A DNA stretch of 64,000 nucleotides from Rotaria macrura (GCA_900239685.1 OENT01000106.1:1-64000); one strand, 5' to 3'. Numbered from the stretch's first letter, positions 37,601-50,395 are shown. Program-made: numbers and translations. The notes: generated from the letters alone by a model not told the origin.

Positions 37601-39332
37601 TATGGGCTATCCATCCGGCAGGGTCATTTTGTTTGAAATCACTTACGAATTTTCGACCCATGTACCCCCCTACAGGATTATGAAAAAAATTTTTTTTTAA
37701 ATTTAGTTTTTCAAATTAACTAGCATTATCAAGTTGAGTATACTGATCATGAATATTGCTATTAAAAATTTCAAATATATAGTACTGCAGTACTATATAT
37801 TTGAAATTTTTAATAGCAATATTCATGATCAGTATACTCAACTTGATAATGCTAGTTAATTTGAAAAACTAAATTTAAAAAAAAATTTTTTTCATAATCC
37901 TGTAGGGGGGTACATGGGTCGAAAATTCGTAAGTGATTTCAAACAAAATGACCCTGCCGGATGGATAGCCCATATGAACCTGGTTATCACCAGATAGTTA
38001 TTTTTTAAAAATATTTTGGGCCGAAAAGTGGCCTTATCGCCACTGGTCCTTTGATAAGCACATGATAAACCTAGTACTACTTGATAGTAATGTGATCACT
38101 TATTGAACAGCAAGACTTTGCTCAGTTAGAAATTTGAAAACTTGTACTGGGTGAGTGATTAACTCATGATTAACAACAATTTTCATATGATTTCATCACA
38201 GAAAACTGATTTAAAAAGTAGTAATCTTTTGGTGAATCATAATTTATATCATGTCATTATCACAAAACAGAAACTCATGATTTCCCAGTTGACTATTACC
38301 AATCAAAAGTTACTGATTAACGACTCACATCAATCTCAAAAGTTTTACAAGAGACAGCGGTCACAGTCGAGGTGGGAAGTTTCTTGTTTGTCCAATGATC
38401 TGAGTCGATTTGAAGTATCTATATTTATCTACCTATCATGATTGATTAGTTACTTTTAAAGCATCACAATGTGTTTGTAAATTAGTATAATCAACCAGAA
38501 GATGGCTTTGATCAACTAACTATGGTTTACATGTTGTAGATCACTTATTGTTGAGCATTCTGACTCAGCCGTCATCTACAAATACTCTGTTCGTTTTTCA
38601 ATGTTTGCGAATAGTTCTTGAGCTTTATACCTAATTAGTATTCTGTTCAAATCTACTTCTACAAGAGATTTTACGATGAAAATAGTTTGCACTACTGTTT
38701 CCTTTGCTACTTGACAATAAGCTTCAGTAAAATACTGGCATATTCTTTATTCTCTATGTTGATCATAGTTGAACTCACTGTCGTAAAGTTTGATTTCTTC
38801 GTAGTACATCTGATAATGCTTCCGTACCAGCTCCATGAATACTATTTCCCTAAAAAAGTATGAAACAAACAATACATAATTATAACATTTATCTTTTATC
38901 ATTTACCTTCAATTCTAATGTTCTACACGTTGTATTCTTGACAAGACCATGAAGAAAAGCTCGTAAGGCTTATCGAAAAACAAAATACAAGCATACAATG
39001 AAATTCTTTTTTTACAACAAATCTCGTACCATCACTTGATAAATTACAATCATTGAGTAGAATACTGGAATATACAGAATCATGCGCAAAAAATTTTCCT
39101 AATACTGTATATTGTCCATCTGGAATAGTTAATGATGATAAATTAAAAATTTTTGTTTGATTATCACTATTGGAAATCCTTCGAAGAAAAATATTTCAAA
39201 ATCTATTTTTACAAAATAAATAGATTCTTTCCACTGTCATCACTACTTTTGAATTTCGCCTAGAACAGTTTCATTGGGTTCAACATGATAATTTTGACAC
39301 AGATCATAGTAAAGTGTATTGAATTGATCCAT
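34675..39332 (-). CDS. LRRC45: Leucine-rich repeat protein 45 (centrosomal linker)
   Basis: LRRC45 is a centrosome-linker and basal-body protein in animals. Fourteen minus-strand exons join in phase to 671 aa; the human protein is about 670. Exons: 39247-39332, 39030-39178, 38907-38968, 38779-38849, 36686-36867, 36495-36623, 36255-36426, 35974-36187, 35781-35921, 35510-35722, 35298-35456, 35126-35233, 34917-35064, 34675-34856. The N-terminus [20 protein letters not shown] is followed by leucine-rich repeats ([63 protein letters not shown]). From about residue 230 it is a long coiled coil, ending near [16 protein letters not shown], a conserved terminus. The intron between exons 4 and 5 is 1.9 kb and contains a 530-bp perfect palindrome; most other introns are 50-180 nt. 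Confidence 0.95.
37523..38052. mobile_element. Perfect 530-bp palindrome inside an LRRC45 intron
   Basis: The sequence from 37523 (AAAGGACCAGTGGCGATAAG) is mirrored exactly by the reverse complement ending at 38052. The centre, AGTACTGCAGTACT, falls between 37787 and 37788, so the arms are 265 bp with no spacer. I compared the arms block by block, including the C6/G6 and A7T9 runs, and found no mismatch. No transposase and no clear target duplication at the borders. Best read as a fold-back/MITE-like insertion; an assembly-generated hairpin is the alternative. Confidence 0.85.
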
Positions 39333-39556
39333 TTATTAATCCGAAAGAAATGTCTAAAAGAAAACTTTTATGATTAGATTATTAGTCAACCATTGAAGTA
39401 TTCATTCTTCTTTTGGTGTCATTGCAACCACACTATATATTCATTGTTTCATCCGATAGATGTCTCTAAAAATAAATGCGGCCTATTTAAAAACCTGAAC
39501 GCACAAAAAATTTGTCTGTACGGATATAAATTCTCTTATTAGAAAAAGAAACTCGA

Positions 39557-39661
39557 ATGACATCATTCAACGATTTACCCATTGAAATAATTCGACTTTT
39601 ATTTGAATATTTCACATCGGCAGACCTAGTTAGTGAACGATCGTATAGTTCGTTTGGTTAA
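39557..39661 (+). pseudogene. F-box fragment
   Basis: 34 codons starting MTSFNDLPIEIIRLLFEYFT then SADLV. LPxEIxxxIFxYL is the start of an F-box domain. The frame stops soon after and no continuing exon was found, so it is probably a stranded remnant in the 564-bp interval between two divergent genes. A first exon of a longer gene cannot be excluded. Confidence 0.4.
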
Positions 39662-39896
39662 ATTTATAAAAGTGACTTTATCTATCGATTTTTTCTAGGT
39701 TTACTCATTCACGTCAATAAATACTAAAATGGAAGTTATCGTTTCGAAACATATTATTGATAATTCGAACCGTTTGATATTAAAATTTTTTGAAAATACA
39801 TAAAAATTTTCTGTTATTGTTTTATTACTATGTTGATAATGTTGAAATAGAAAGAAAAGTGAAAAAGTTAATTTGTTTGATTTTCATTCGTAGATT

Positions 39897-42800
39897 ATGT
39901 TTTTAAATATTGATTATGCGAAACGAGTAAGTCCGATAGTATTTTTTTCTTCATTACTACTAATTGTATTCTTTAATAAAAAACAAAACATGAATTAGGC
40001 TGCTGCTCGTGAGAAAACTTCAACTGATGGTCAATCTCTTGCTCGAAAGTCAATAGAAGAAGATGATGACATCGATTATGAACAATTGTTCGATGAGCAG
40101 GATATCATCACAAATAATTTCAAATCTCAAGCAAAGAAACCCGTTAAACGTGTTCGTTTTGCTCCAAACCCTCATGAAAATTCGTTGACACCAACATTGC
40201 CACGTTCATCATCTGTACGTCCAACATTCGATGTCGAATTTGATTTCGATTCACTTTTATCACCGTCAAATGAATTGAATAAGGATGTCTCATATACAAC
40301 ACCGAAAACAACTGAAGACATCAACTGGAAAGATGCTTTTCTCAGTGATTTAAAGATAGCAAAAAAACATAAGCCAACTATTGTTTGTTCACCATCGCTT
40401 GTGCAAACCGATAATAAAACAAATCAAGATACACTATGGGATTTTATGAAAGAATCCAATCCTGAACTATTTGAAAAACTTGAAAAAACATATAATGACA
40501 AACAAAAACGTATCGATCGATTTTCTAAGCAACAACCAACGTCAACGAATACATTAGATACGAAAGTGAACAAATCTATACCTGTCTCAAATAATGAAGG
40601 TATGCAGTGGACAAACTTTGAAAGAGACAAATGTTTATGCAAGTTGAAATAAATATGAAGAAATAACTGGCTATTTGTTTCATAGACATATCATATTCTT
40701 ACAACGAATCTCTTAGTTCCAGTATCACAATCGGTGCCATTAAATGACCAGACATGCAAACAATATGAACCATTAAATATATCTATTATCGAAATTCGAC
40801 TTGATAATGGTATTTATATTCTAGAAGAAAATTTTCTCAATGTTTCTTCTTCATCGAATATTCTACTAGATGATTTTAATCAAGTTCATGAAGAACTATT
40901 ACAATTCTTATTGCCATATCACAAACGTTTAGTTAACGAAAATATTTGGCCACAAGAACATAGTTTTACATCACCGAATATATCTTTTCAATTGATAGAA
41001 AATATTTGTGAAAATGACAAATATTGTAATCAAACTTCAAATCGTAGTGATATACTAAAATATTTAATGTTTATCTATACAATAACATCATTTCTTTATG
41101 TATTCGCCTATTGTTCATTACAAACGGCAATACGTCATGTTGAAAATATCATTGTACAAAATATGAAAAATGTTTGCATTGGTTCGTTAAAATTAAATAT
41201 TGATGTCATTGATTGACTTGGAAAAATTTAGATCAAGAATGTGGCAAGCCATTGTTTGACTTGTTAACAAAAACTCATCAAAAATTCGAAAATGTTCTTC
41301 ATCCTAAAATTTTACATATTAAACAAATGTTTATTGAATTTTTCGATAAACGACGACAATTGATTGGTACTGTCAGACAAGTATCCGAACCAAAGGTAAA
41401 AATTAGATATAAAATGATTACAGTTTGTTTTGTATTTGTAAATTGTAATCAAAATAAAAATTTCCTGTTTTTTTTTCTACAGTTTCTTCTTCTTGTTCAA
41501 TATGAACCAATTGAATTATTACATGATATTGATCGTGGTCTATCATCGATTATTGAACTTCGTTCTTATGTTCATGATAAACAGACTAATATGAATCGTG
41601 ATGAATTTAATAATTTGTAAGTTACTAACTATTGGATTTTGTTGAATCAATACTTTTTTTGTTTCTTTTTTACATTGTTTCAAAAATACATTGTGAAAAT
41701 ACACAGACTAATGTATAATAATATGATTATTATTCGTACACGTCAAATATCATCTACAATCATAACTCGACCAAAACGACTCACATTAATTATTGAATAT
41801 GAATTTGGAGAGCAAACACAGCAATGGTATCGATTTTGTCAACAACAAATCATTTCTTATCTGGCCTTTAAAACTATTTTACCTTCATTCATACCTCCAG
41901 GTGAAGTGAATATGTTTCGTAACACAATCTGAAAACAATTCTGATTTATACGAGATGAATATCAAGATGTTTGCCATCACGTATCGTGTATATTTGATAA
42001 CACATGATTACAAACTAAAGACTCGATAACCTCTTAGTTTTCTAATGAATTAAATTAAAGCATAGCTGAATAAATATGTATTCCGAGTAGATAAAATGAA
42101 GAAAATTGCCTTTGATCGATATCCATAATTCTATTTTATTCACACATATTTTTGCTATTCCTAATTTATATTCGACATCGTTCTATTTTTATCTAGACGA
42201 CGTATTCATCAACATTGTAGAGAAGACATCTTCGCCAATACTGAAAGATGAAGCGTCCATTGCATCGACAATAATTTTAGCTCGACCATTAGTTGATAAT
42301 TTTAAATTATTACGAACACTTGAATGTCGGTAAGAGACAAAAGAATAATGAATGATTTATTGCAAGTATGTGGAGAATTTCAGACATGATCTTTCGATTA
42401 TTACACGAGATTATCATTTGCTTAATATTCCAATGGATCAACAACCTGATATTTTAATTGATTGGATGACGTCAATGTTAATCTTTGATTTAAATACAAA
42501 GCTCGATATTAATTTAGTACGACGCAAGGTATGCAATGGACATTCTTTTAGTAAGAATACTGGATTTCTGTTTTACAATTCACGATATGATTAAGAAAGC
42601 TAGAAGAGAAAGGAAAAGTACTATATCTTAACTTTACATTTTTCATTGCCACATAGTAAATTATTAGCTTGAAGTCAAAATTTTTCTACTCAGTTATCTG
42701 TTATACAACGTGTTTAATGAACTCGAAAACAGTTGGTTATGAACTCAAGTCTATTAACCGAAGAAACGATATATGTTGTCATGCGTAGCCTATACAAAAA

Positions 42801-43908
42801 AATAGATAATACTAAGAAGACTAATAGTCATAAAATCTATTAATGTTAGCTCAAGAAGAACTTTGTGTGTCATGTAATGGGTATAATCTACATTCTACAG
42901 CTTGACTACAACATAGGGTAGAAAACACTCTCAAAACTTGGATATACGATAAACGAAAGCCCTAAAACTCAAACTATTCTCAAATTTTTCCATTACTTTC
43001 TTTCATTCACTCATTATGTGAATATCATTTCACAGGTAGACCGGCTTTTATGCGTTTCTCTGTTATGTATTTTACAGTTTGTTTTTTATTTCAATATTTG
43101 ATAAAGTCAACACTTCGGATAATATTGAATTGAATACTATCAACATTTACACATGTTCTCTATTTCGTGATTAGATTCAATCGATGACTCTTCATTCATG
43201 TCATATTCATGTATCTATACTGACTAGTGGGTATGTTTAATTACATGTTATTATTTTCTGATATATCTCTGTTTTTCTTACAGATCAACGCCTGACTTTA
43301 TTCTTTCAACGTATATTACTCCAATTAGTCATTTAGCCAAACAAATTCAAGCATATGAAACTAATATTCATATTCAAGTATTTAAACTTCAAATTTGTAC
43401 AGCAATAGTTTCAAGTTTCGTTTTCTATCGATTAGATTAATTCATTTAGTAGTCTTGATGACTTTGCTAATTATGTAGCTAAACTAGTGCAACAAAATTC
43501 TACAGTAAGATATAGTTTGACTCCAACGCCATCATGGGTAAAACCAATACTTTTTTGAAAAATTTTCATTAAACTATTTCAACGTGAATTTTAGAATGAA
43601 AAAATGTTACTTCGTCGATGCTCGTCTCTAAATAGTATTAGGTGAATGTTATTTGATTCTATATCTATTTTAATTATCGATGATTGTTTTTCGATGTTCT
43701 TTAGTGCACAATTAATTTTAGAACGTTTGAAAAATGTTGATCTATCGGCAGTAAATCTCGATGTATTAATAAGCCATTGTCCAGAAATACCAATAATCTT
43801 TTTGGAAGTATGAATTTTCTTTTATTTCGAAAGATAGGATTGTCTAATGAATGAATGAATTCTTTTTTCTTTTAGACATTCCTTTTAGATATGCACAAAA
43901 GTACTTGA
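39897..43908 (+). CDS. Uncharacterised 777-aa protein with RVRF motif
   Basis: Fourteen exons join in phase to 777 aa: 39897-39926, 39999-40632, 40717-41181, 41232-41395, 41483-41616, 41707-41900, 42197-42329, 42384-42528, 43175-43230, 43284-43377, 43436-43537, 43595-43641, 43705-43807, 43876-43908. The first ~210 residues are polar and probably disordered, with an acidic stretch and VKRVRFAP (RVRF at 61-64), which fits the PP1-docking RVxF consensus. The rest is predicted mainly helical, without Cys/His clusters, signal peptide or membrane segment. I do not recognise the family. Some donors are weak (GTTTAT at 40633, GTTCGT at 41182) but phase agrees throughout. Divergent from LRRC45, starts 564 bp apart; AATAAA at 43994-43999. 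Confidence 0.8.
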
Positions 43909-43993
43909 AATAGTTTACTGTATATATTTTGTAATACTTTTATATCTTGTTGTTTTATTTTGACGAAAATAGAAGCAGATTACGAAATAGATA

Positions 43994-43999
43994 AATAAA
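43994..43999 (+). terminator. Poly(A) signal of the 777-aa gene
   Basis: AATAAA 86 nt after the stop codon. Confidence 0.4.
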
Positions 44000-46837
44000 T
44001 TTCACTTTTTGATGCAGAGAAGACAGAGAAACATGATAATCAATTGAAAGCATTCAATGTTTAGTCAAGCAAGTCAATGTTTAATGCATGTGATATTTCG
44101 AACTTTCCTATCTAGTTTTATTGCTGTAAACTTCTGAGAAAGTCACAATATCCATTTTTAAGTGTTAGTTGAAAAGGTTCTTTTGCATTGATGATTGTTA
44201 GTAAGTCTGTTGTTACATACATATTAGGTTTCTGTAATGCGCTAAATGTTTGATTCCATTTTACATAGGTCTCATTTATTTCAAATGAGAATATCAAGTA
44301 TAGTGTTAGAGACAATTGCTGAATGCTGCTGTCATTTTTGGTTTGCAGCAGCAAAATAAGTACAAATGAAATCTTTTGATAGTAGTTATCTGTTACGAAA
44401 ATTCAGGAAGGGGAAAGTGACGAACCGTGCGACACTTGTGTAATTATTTCATATTTCAAGAACGCATCAAATTTCAATATTAGATAGGTCAAAAAGCATT
44501 TTTAAAAGTGCTCGCATTCCAGGTTGTCCACTTTCGATACGTTCTATGAATGATGACAAATAAGAAATCGTTTGGAATGGCATTCAATAACAAGTTCAAG
44601 ATGAATGAAACTGAAACAGCTGATCGATATTTGAATGCCAATGTAATCGATTTAGAAGCAAAGAAAACGCACATCATTTACTTTGTTTCGTCAGCACACT
44701 TTCAATAGCAATCGCGTTGTTTTGTGCTAAAACTAGACTTCGTTTTTCATGACTACATTATCCATGTCAAGAAAAAATCAATCCCATATAATTACTTGAA
44801 AGAAAAATGTATCTATTACCATAAACTCTGTATTGAATAGAATTTATTTCAAATAAATTTATTTGAACATTTTATAGATAGACGAGAAATTAAATAGACA
44901 TACGTTTGATTACACATTCAACTGTTTCCTGAAGCTTTGAATACATTTCGTTAAAATTTCGAAATCATCTAAGACACTCAACACAATAATAAACAACTGA
45001 TGCAGTAATCTTCAGATCCTTATGAACGGCGAATATTCTGAAAAAAAAACTCCTTTTCACACTTCCATTTAGAATTCCACGAGAGAAATGTTTTTGAAAT
45101 AGTGATTCTAGATTGAATAAGTTTCATAATATGTCGTTGATATCACTAACGTGAAAATGAAAGTGTCAATGTCGAACTTCAAAAAACCATTCATGCCTAT
45201 TTCTCTCGACGAAATAAGAACTATTGGGGTTTCAAAAATTCTCTATAATCAAGTGTCTTCCTAACGAAAATCGAATAGTCTGTACTTATCCAAAGATATT
45301 CATAGTTCATCTGACTCTGCACGATGAACTTATTTTCGACTTTTAAGTGGCTGATTGCATGTTGGACGCTCTGAATCAATTACGTATTACTTAAATATAT
45401 TTTCCAACAGAATCGTGACGATAAATTCTAAATATAAAATAAACAAAGTCTTTTTTTACGTTCAAATATTGCATTTGGTTCTAGTTTACGAATGATTTCT
45501 GTGTTGAATATTTATCAGAAATATTTTTACAAAGACCTATAGGCATTTCTCAAGTTCACTTATCTCGATCAGACAGATCAAAATGGATCAGCATTAGATT
45601 TCTTTGCTAGTAGAATTCTCCTAATGATATTTATCAATGATAAGGGACATTTTCATCACAAAAAATTTAAACCACTTGCACAAATAGAGTTTTTATTGCA
45701 TACTATCAAGCATATTATTATTTTTTAATTGAATTGTTTTCTTTTTCTGACAGAAATACCATAGAATATGTTTAGGGATTCAATATTATGTTTTGAGAAG
45801 AGAATGACTATACCAGAAATTTTCTATGTGGTACATGTGCTTGAGCTTATGAAGTATTGGATTTCTAAGTGTATTAAAAGCTCAGTTGATTGTTCAGCAA
45901 ATATTTACATAATTCAAACAATGCAAGATCTTATTAGCCAGCAGGATAAGCAGTCAAAGCTAACTTTTCCGTTATCTACCATGGACTGAAAATTGACTTT
46001 TTTGAGTTTGTAAAACCAATCGGTAGGAAATATTTTGTACCACTTGCTTAGCCTATGCTATAATAAATATGATACTGTCTCGCACATGAATATCTCATGA
46101 TTTCAATAATAGTTGAATAACAGTCATATTCTCGGATTATTATAACCTATAAGCAAGTACCATGAAGTTAATTAGAACCGGCGTGATAATTAGTGATCGA
46201 ATATTGCTGCTCTAAATCTATACCGCTTTTTCATGTCATTAGCTATATATAAGTTGATGGTTTGTCTGAAACGCTAAAAGAATGATATACTTGCCAAAAA
46301 TGAATCGGCAGCCCTCTTCGTGCGTCCGATTTATGTCCAGTTCAATCGTTTTGAGTATTTATTGAAATACTTTTAACCATTGGCATTATTCGATTAAACT
46401 TGAGTACAGTCGCTTGAGAAACTCGGAGTATTTTTCTTGAAATGTCAAAATCTACCTGACGATATCTTTTCATGAGAATAATTTACATTACTCATGTATC
46501 CGTAAAATAACCAGCACCCGCTATTATGCTCAGTCACGGTCTTCATAGGTACTAAGAAATTACATTCAAATAAACGTCAGATGAACACTAAAAAATATCT
46601 TCTACAGTTCATCGATTGGAGTCGAACAAGAGATCTGAAAAATTTTATAGCTTGCGAATTTGAAATGTCTATTGAAAAAAAATTTTTATTATCGATGTTT
46701 TTCTTTTTTACACATTCGTTAACTGATAGTTTATCTACATGTATATCCAATAACAGCTTGTTGAAAAATTATTCGTCATGCGAGAAAGAAAAAAAAATTC
46801 CTTTTTTTTCCTCATTCAATATTTATCATTATAACTG
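44000..46837. other. Intergenic stretch, no supported gene
   Basis: 2.8 kb. Short frames on both strands (for example minus 44118-44354, plus 45768-45989) look like ordinary protein in composition but have no domain and no exon partners. They could be relics. Confidence 0.45.
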
Positions 46838-47675
46838 ATGTCTACGCGAGTTGTAGTTGCACTTTTCTTTTGCTTTTTTCAGGCTTTAGAGGTACGTAAA
46901 ACAAGACCAAAAGAAAAACAAGAAATATCTATTTATAAAGTTTTGTTTGTTTGATAAATCAAATGTCGGTTAGTATATAATATCCTGAGAAAAAATACTA
47001 CGAAAATAATCATTTTTACTCATTCAAAGAAGTGTTATTCAGGAACGTTATCTAATCATCAAATAAAAGGTAAGTATTGTAGAATGTACTAATAAAATTT
47101 ATATTCTTTTTTCCTCGTGTACAGAATTACGTGATGCATTCAATCTATTTGATCGAGATAGAAGTGGAGCTATATCACTGACGGAATTGAAACAAGTTTT
47201 AGTTGCTTTAAATTTCAGTCCAACAGATAGTTTACTTCGAAAAGTTATGAAAGAAATGGATTTAGATGGTAATGGCTCAGGTTAATATAATATGCGAACT
47301 TTTTATCTTTTCTTTCAAAACTTAAATTGATATGAAATTTTCTTTAGTTGAATTTAATGAGTTTGTTAAAGTCATGAAAAATGTTTATTCAAGAAAATTT
47401 ACCGAAGATGAAATGCGACGAGCTTTTAAGTGTTTCGATGCAGATGCGTCAGGTAAGAAAAACATTTAAATAAGAGTATTATGAATTTTTTATAAGTGTC
47501 TTCTCATATATGTCTTATAGGTTATATAACTGCAAATGAACTACGTGAAGTTTTAAGACGATTAAACCGTGATGTTAGTGAAAAACAAATTGCTGAAGTT
47601 TTACGTGAAGTTGACGTGGATCATGACGGTAAAATCAGCTATGAAGAATTTGTTCTTATCATACAAAAAACTTAG
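46838..47675 (+). CDS. Calmodulin/centrin-like four-EF-hand protein
   Basis: Calcium sensor of the calmodulin superfamily. Exons 46838-46895, 47043-47069, 47125-47280, 47348-47452 and 47521-47675 join in phase to 166 aa. The core starts TLSNHQIKELRDAFNLFD. Four 12-residue loops: DRDRSGAISLTE, DLDGNGSVEFNE, DADASGYITANE, DVDHDGKISYEE. Loops 1, 2 and 4 have the usual acidic first and last positions; loop 3 is also canonical (D...E). The N-terminus is ambiguous: read through, it is hydrophobic (MSTRVVVALFFCFFQALEVR), like a signal peptide; if 46850-46882 is a 33-nt GT-AG intron it becomes MSTRALEVRTLSN, 155 aa. The second suits a cytosolic sensor better. AATAAA at 47754-47759. Confidence 0.9.
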
Positions 47676-47753
47676 AGGAACTTTTCTTAGAACTTGATTA
47701 ATTTATCGAACGAAGTTTTATTTTATGTAAATATATGTATTGCTCATATTTAA

Positions 47754-47759
47754 AATAAA
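47754..47759 (+). terminator. Poly(A) signal of the EF-hand gene
   Basis: AATAAA 79 nt after the stop codon. Confidence 0.5.
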
Positions 47760-48900
47760 TATTAAAAAGAAAAGAAAGAAATTGTCACGTGTACTTCGTA
47801 GCAACAAGTATATATGATTGATTATAAGGCAGTCATGATATATAAATATAAAGAATCGTGATATGAAAACTCATTTATCTTGCAATCAACATTATTATAT
47901 GATGCTAGTTATATGTGTTATGGTCCATGCATTTTTTCCTGGTTACTCATAAAAAAATATAAACTTATAATATAATCGAGCAAGTTATTTATATTTTCTA
48001 ATTTGAACATTCTAAGAGTTTTTTTCTTGAATATCAAATATAAATTTCAAACATAAGAATGAATCAGTCCTCGTTTCAAAGTTAATTCACACTGCTAAAA
48101 ACAGTGGAAAAAATATTCCCTAATCAATAGAACGGAAAAGATTTTAGTAAATCGATAGTGAAAGATTTTGAGCAGTTTTACTAATAATAGAGATTATTCA
48201 TTGCACACGAAGACTAATATCATGGTTTTGAAATTAGAACAATATAAATACATATTGTATCAATTGAGAAGAAAATATCAGTTGCGAAATTCTTTCTGTT
48301 TTTTTTTACAAATGTATAACATTATTTCTAATGTGTCACATGCATGGAAAATTTTATCAATGGTGAATGCAATTTTCAAAGTTCACAGTTAGTTGCCAAA
48401 CACTTTTAAAACATTCTTTATTTATGGAGTAAGAAAATATGCTACGATGACAAATTCCTGTCAGTCTTTACGAGACATTTGTTGGTTAATTAGTTTTGAA
48501 TATATAAACATTTTTTCAACTGTTAGTATTCAAGTAACTAGGAACATTTCTTGTTTTTTTGTTGACACGATATTTATGTTTACCAGGAGTGAGCTAAAAA
48601 GGTTGAAATGTTATAGTAACTGATTGCTAGTGTGGATTTTACGTTCACGAATTCGAAATAAGTATCTAAGAAGATAAAGACACGTACTTGAACAGGTTTT
48701 CTCAATATGTATTACAGTCTGACATAGTTATGACAATATTAACAGCGTCAAACTTTTAATTATAATTGATAGAGTTGTCTCAAGGTCACTCTGTTTCAAG
48801 AAATAATAATGAATTAGCAAATGAATAAGAAATTGCTTTTCTAGGCTCGGTTAGATTGAAGAAGATCGAAGTTGAGTAGTTTCGTTGAAAACTAGAAAGC
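47760..48900. other. Intergenic stretch, no gene recognised
   Basis: 1.1 kb AT-rich. Two open frames (48168-48392, 48393-48623) abut but show no domain. Confidence 0.5.
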
Positions 48901-49225
48901 TACCCATGTCACTCGAACCGATCAAAAACCGTCGGTTAATTTCGGTTATCTTTGTAACCGACGATTAACCGCGGTTATTTCCTTTGTTCTCAAGGTGTAA
49001 CAGCGTAAAAACCGATGGTTAACCGCGGTTAACCTCCCGGTTGACTGAAAAAGTATCGTTCCGAATTGCTAACATCTCTGGTCAACCGGGAGGTTAACCG
49101 CCGTTAACCATCGGTTTTTACGCTGTAAAACCTTGAGAACAAAGGAAATAACCGCGGTTAATCGTCGGTTACAGAAATAACCGAAATTAACCGACGGTTT
49201 TTGATCGGTTCGAGTGACATGGGTA
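48901..49225. mobile_element. Fold-back element (MITE) bounded by TA
   Basis: TACCCATGTCACTCGAACCG at the left end is mirrored by a reverse-complementary right end finishing GACATGGGTA. Arms of about 145 bp are near-identical apart from small differences (for example near 48952/49172 and 49004/49125), with a short spacer around 49055-49075. GGTTAACCG/CCGCGGTTAA-type motifs recur within each arm. Terminal TA on both sides would fit a TA target duplication as in Tc1/mariner-type MITEs. No coding capacity. Confidence 0.85.
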
Positions 49226-50036
49226 AATAAAATCAATTGAACTCGTCAAGTTGAATCATTTGTCAAGTTTATTTTCAGAAGTTATATGAAGGTACTAGAG
49301 AAATCAAAATATACTCGTAAGAATAGAAATCACATGGCATAGATTGCCAAAAAAGAATATTACATTACCGTTCCCAACCTCGAACACCAGACCAACATTG
49401 TACACAAAGGATAATAAATTCTTTTACGAAAAACGTTCGAAGCTAGTGAATAAAAAATAAATGTGATCTATAAAAGAAAAAAAACAAGAAGTATTGATTT
49501 CTAGTTTTAATAGTAAAAACATAGAAAAGTGGTACCGCGTTCGTCAACTCGAAAAACGATGAGAATAGTATTAAAATTGATGGGAACTTTCTAGCAAAAA
49601 CGTGACTGGTAAAACGTGCTGACGGATTATAGCGATATAGTGTGAAAACTAATGCCGTTTCAAGCCACTGTCGATGGTCTTTCAGACGGTCGGAATGATC
49701 CTCCTGGATATTGTTACTGTATTTAGAATGTAAAATCATTTAGCGCAACGATGAAATAAGATTAAAAAATACACAAGGAATAGTTTGAAATACGAATAAA
49801 TAAACAAAAATCATATTTACTCGTTTATTGACTAATATTTGCTTTTGACTCAATCGTGCCACATGAATAGTAGCAATAGGACTTATTTGACTTGGAGCCA
49901 TACACCTTAATTGATTCACTTGTCGAAAACTTTTTTCGTATATTAATATTAATTAATATACTTAAAATGATGGGTAAAAAAATATTACACAGGATGTAAT
50001 TATATTATAAATGATTAAAAAGAGCATATAACGTGA
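49226..50036. other. Intergenic stretch, no gene recognised
   Basis: AT-rich, no domain-bearing frame. The minus-strand frame at 49443-49739 is not supported by splice sites or family features. Confidence 0.45.
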
Positions 50037-50395
50037 TTAATGCGGAGGATAGCATACATATGTATTGAGTCCGTAGCCTATTCGTGCATGGATAAAAAAT
50101 ATGATCCAAACAATGAATGAACCATCAACGATCCAAGGAGTGTTAGCCAATGAACCTATATTACGGAGTCTAACATATGCTGATCTAACAAGCCAAAGGT
50201 CAATAGAACGACTGTAAGAGTAGTGAAATAAGCATGAACTTTACATAAAAATACAACTATTTTAAATCCATTGTGTTATAACCAAGCGGTGATAATATGT
50301 ACAACACATGTAACATTAAGTAAAAGAATTTCCGGTAACGACAAACATATGTAATATCATGAACATCAATTATCACGAAGTTTACATCGACAAAA
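50037..50395 (-). CDS. Possible two-exon membrane-protein fragment
   Basis: A tentative minus-strand model. An exon at 50037-50211 begins after CTTACAG and reads RSIDLWLVRSAYVRLRNIGS, then a hydrophobic stretch (FIVWIIFFIHARIGYGL), and stops. Upstream, an open stretch from about 50395 to 50258 containing YRKFFYLMLHVLYILSPLGY ends at a weak GTTGTA donor in the phase needed (TA|T). The two would give about 100 residues with two or three hydrophobic segments. No start with clear context and no family match, so this may be a relic. Confidence 0.25.
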
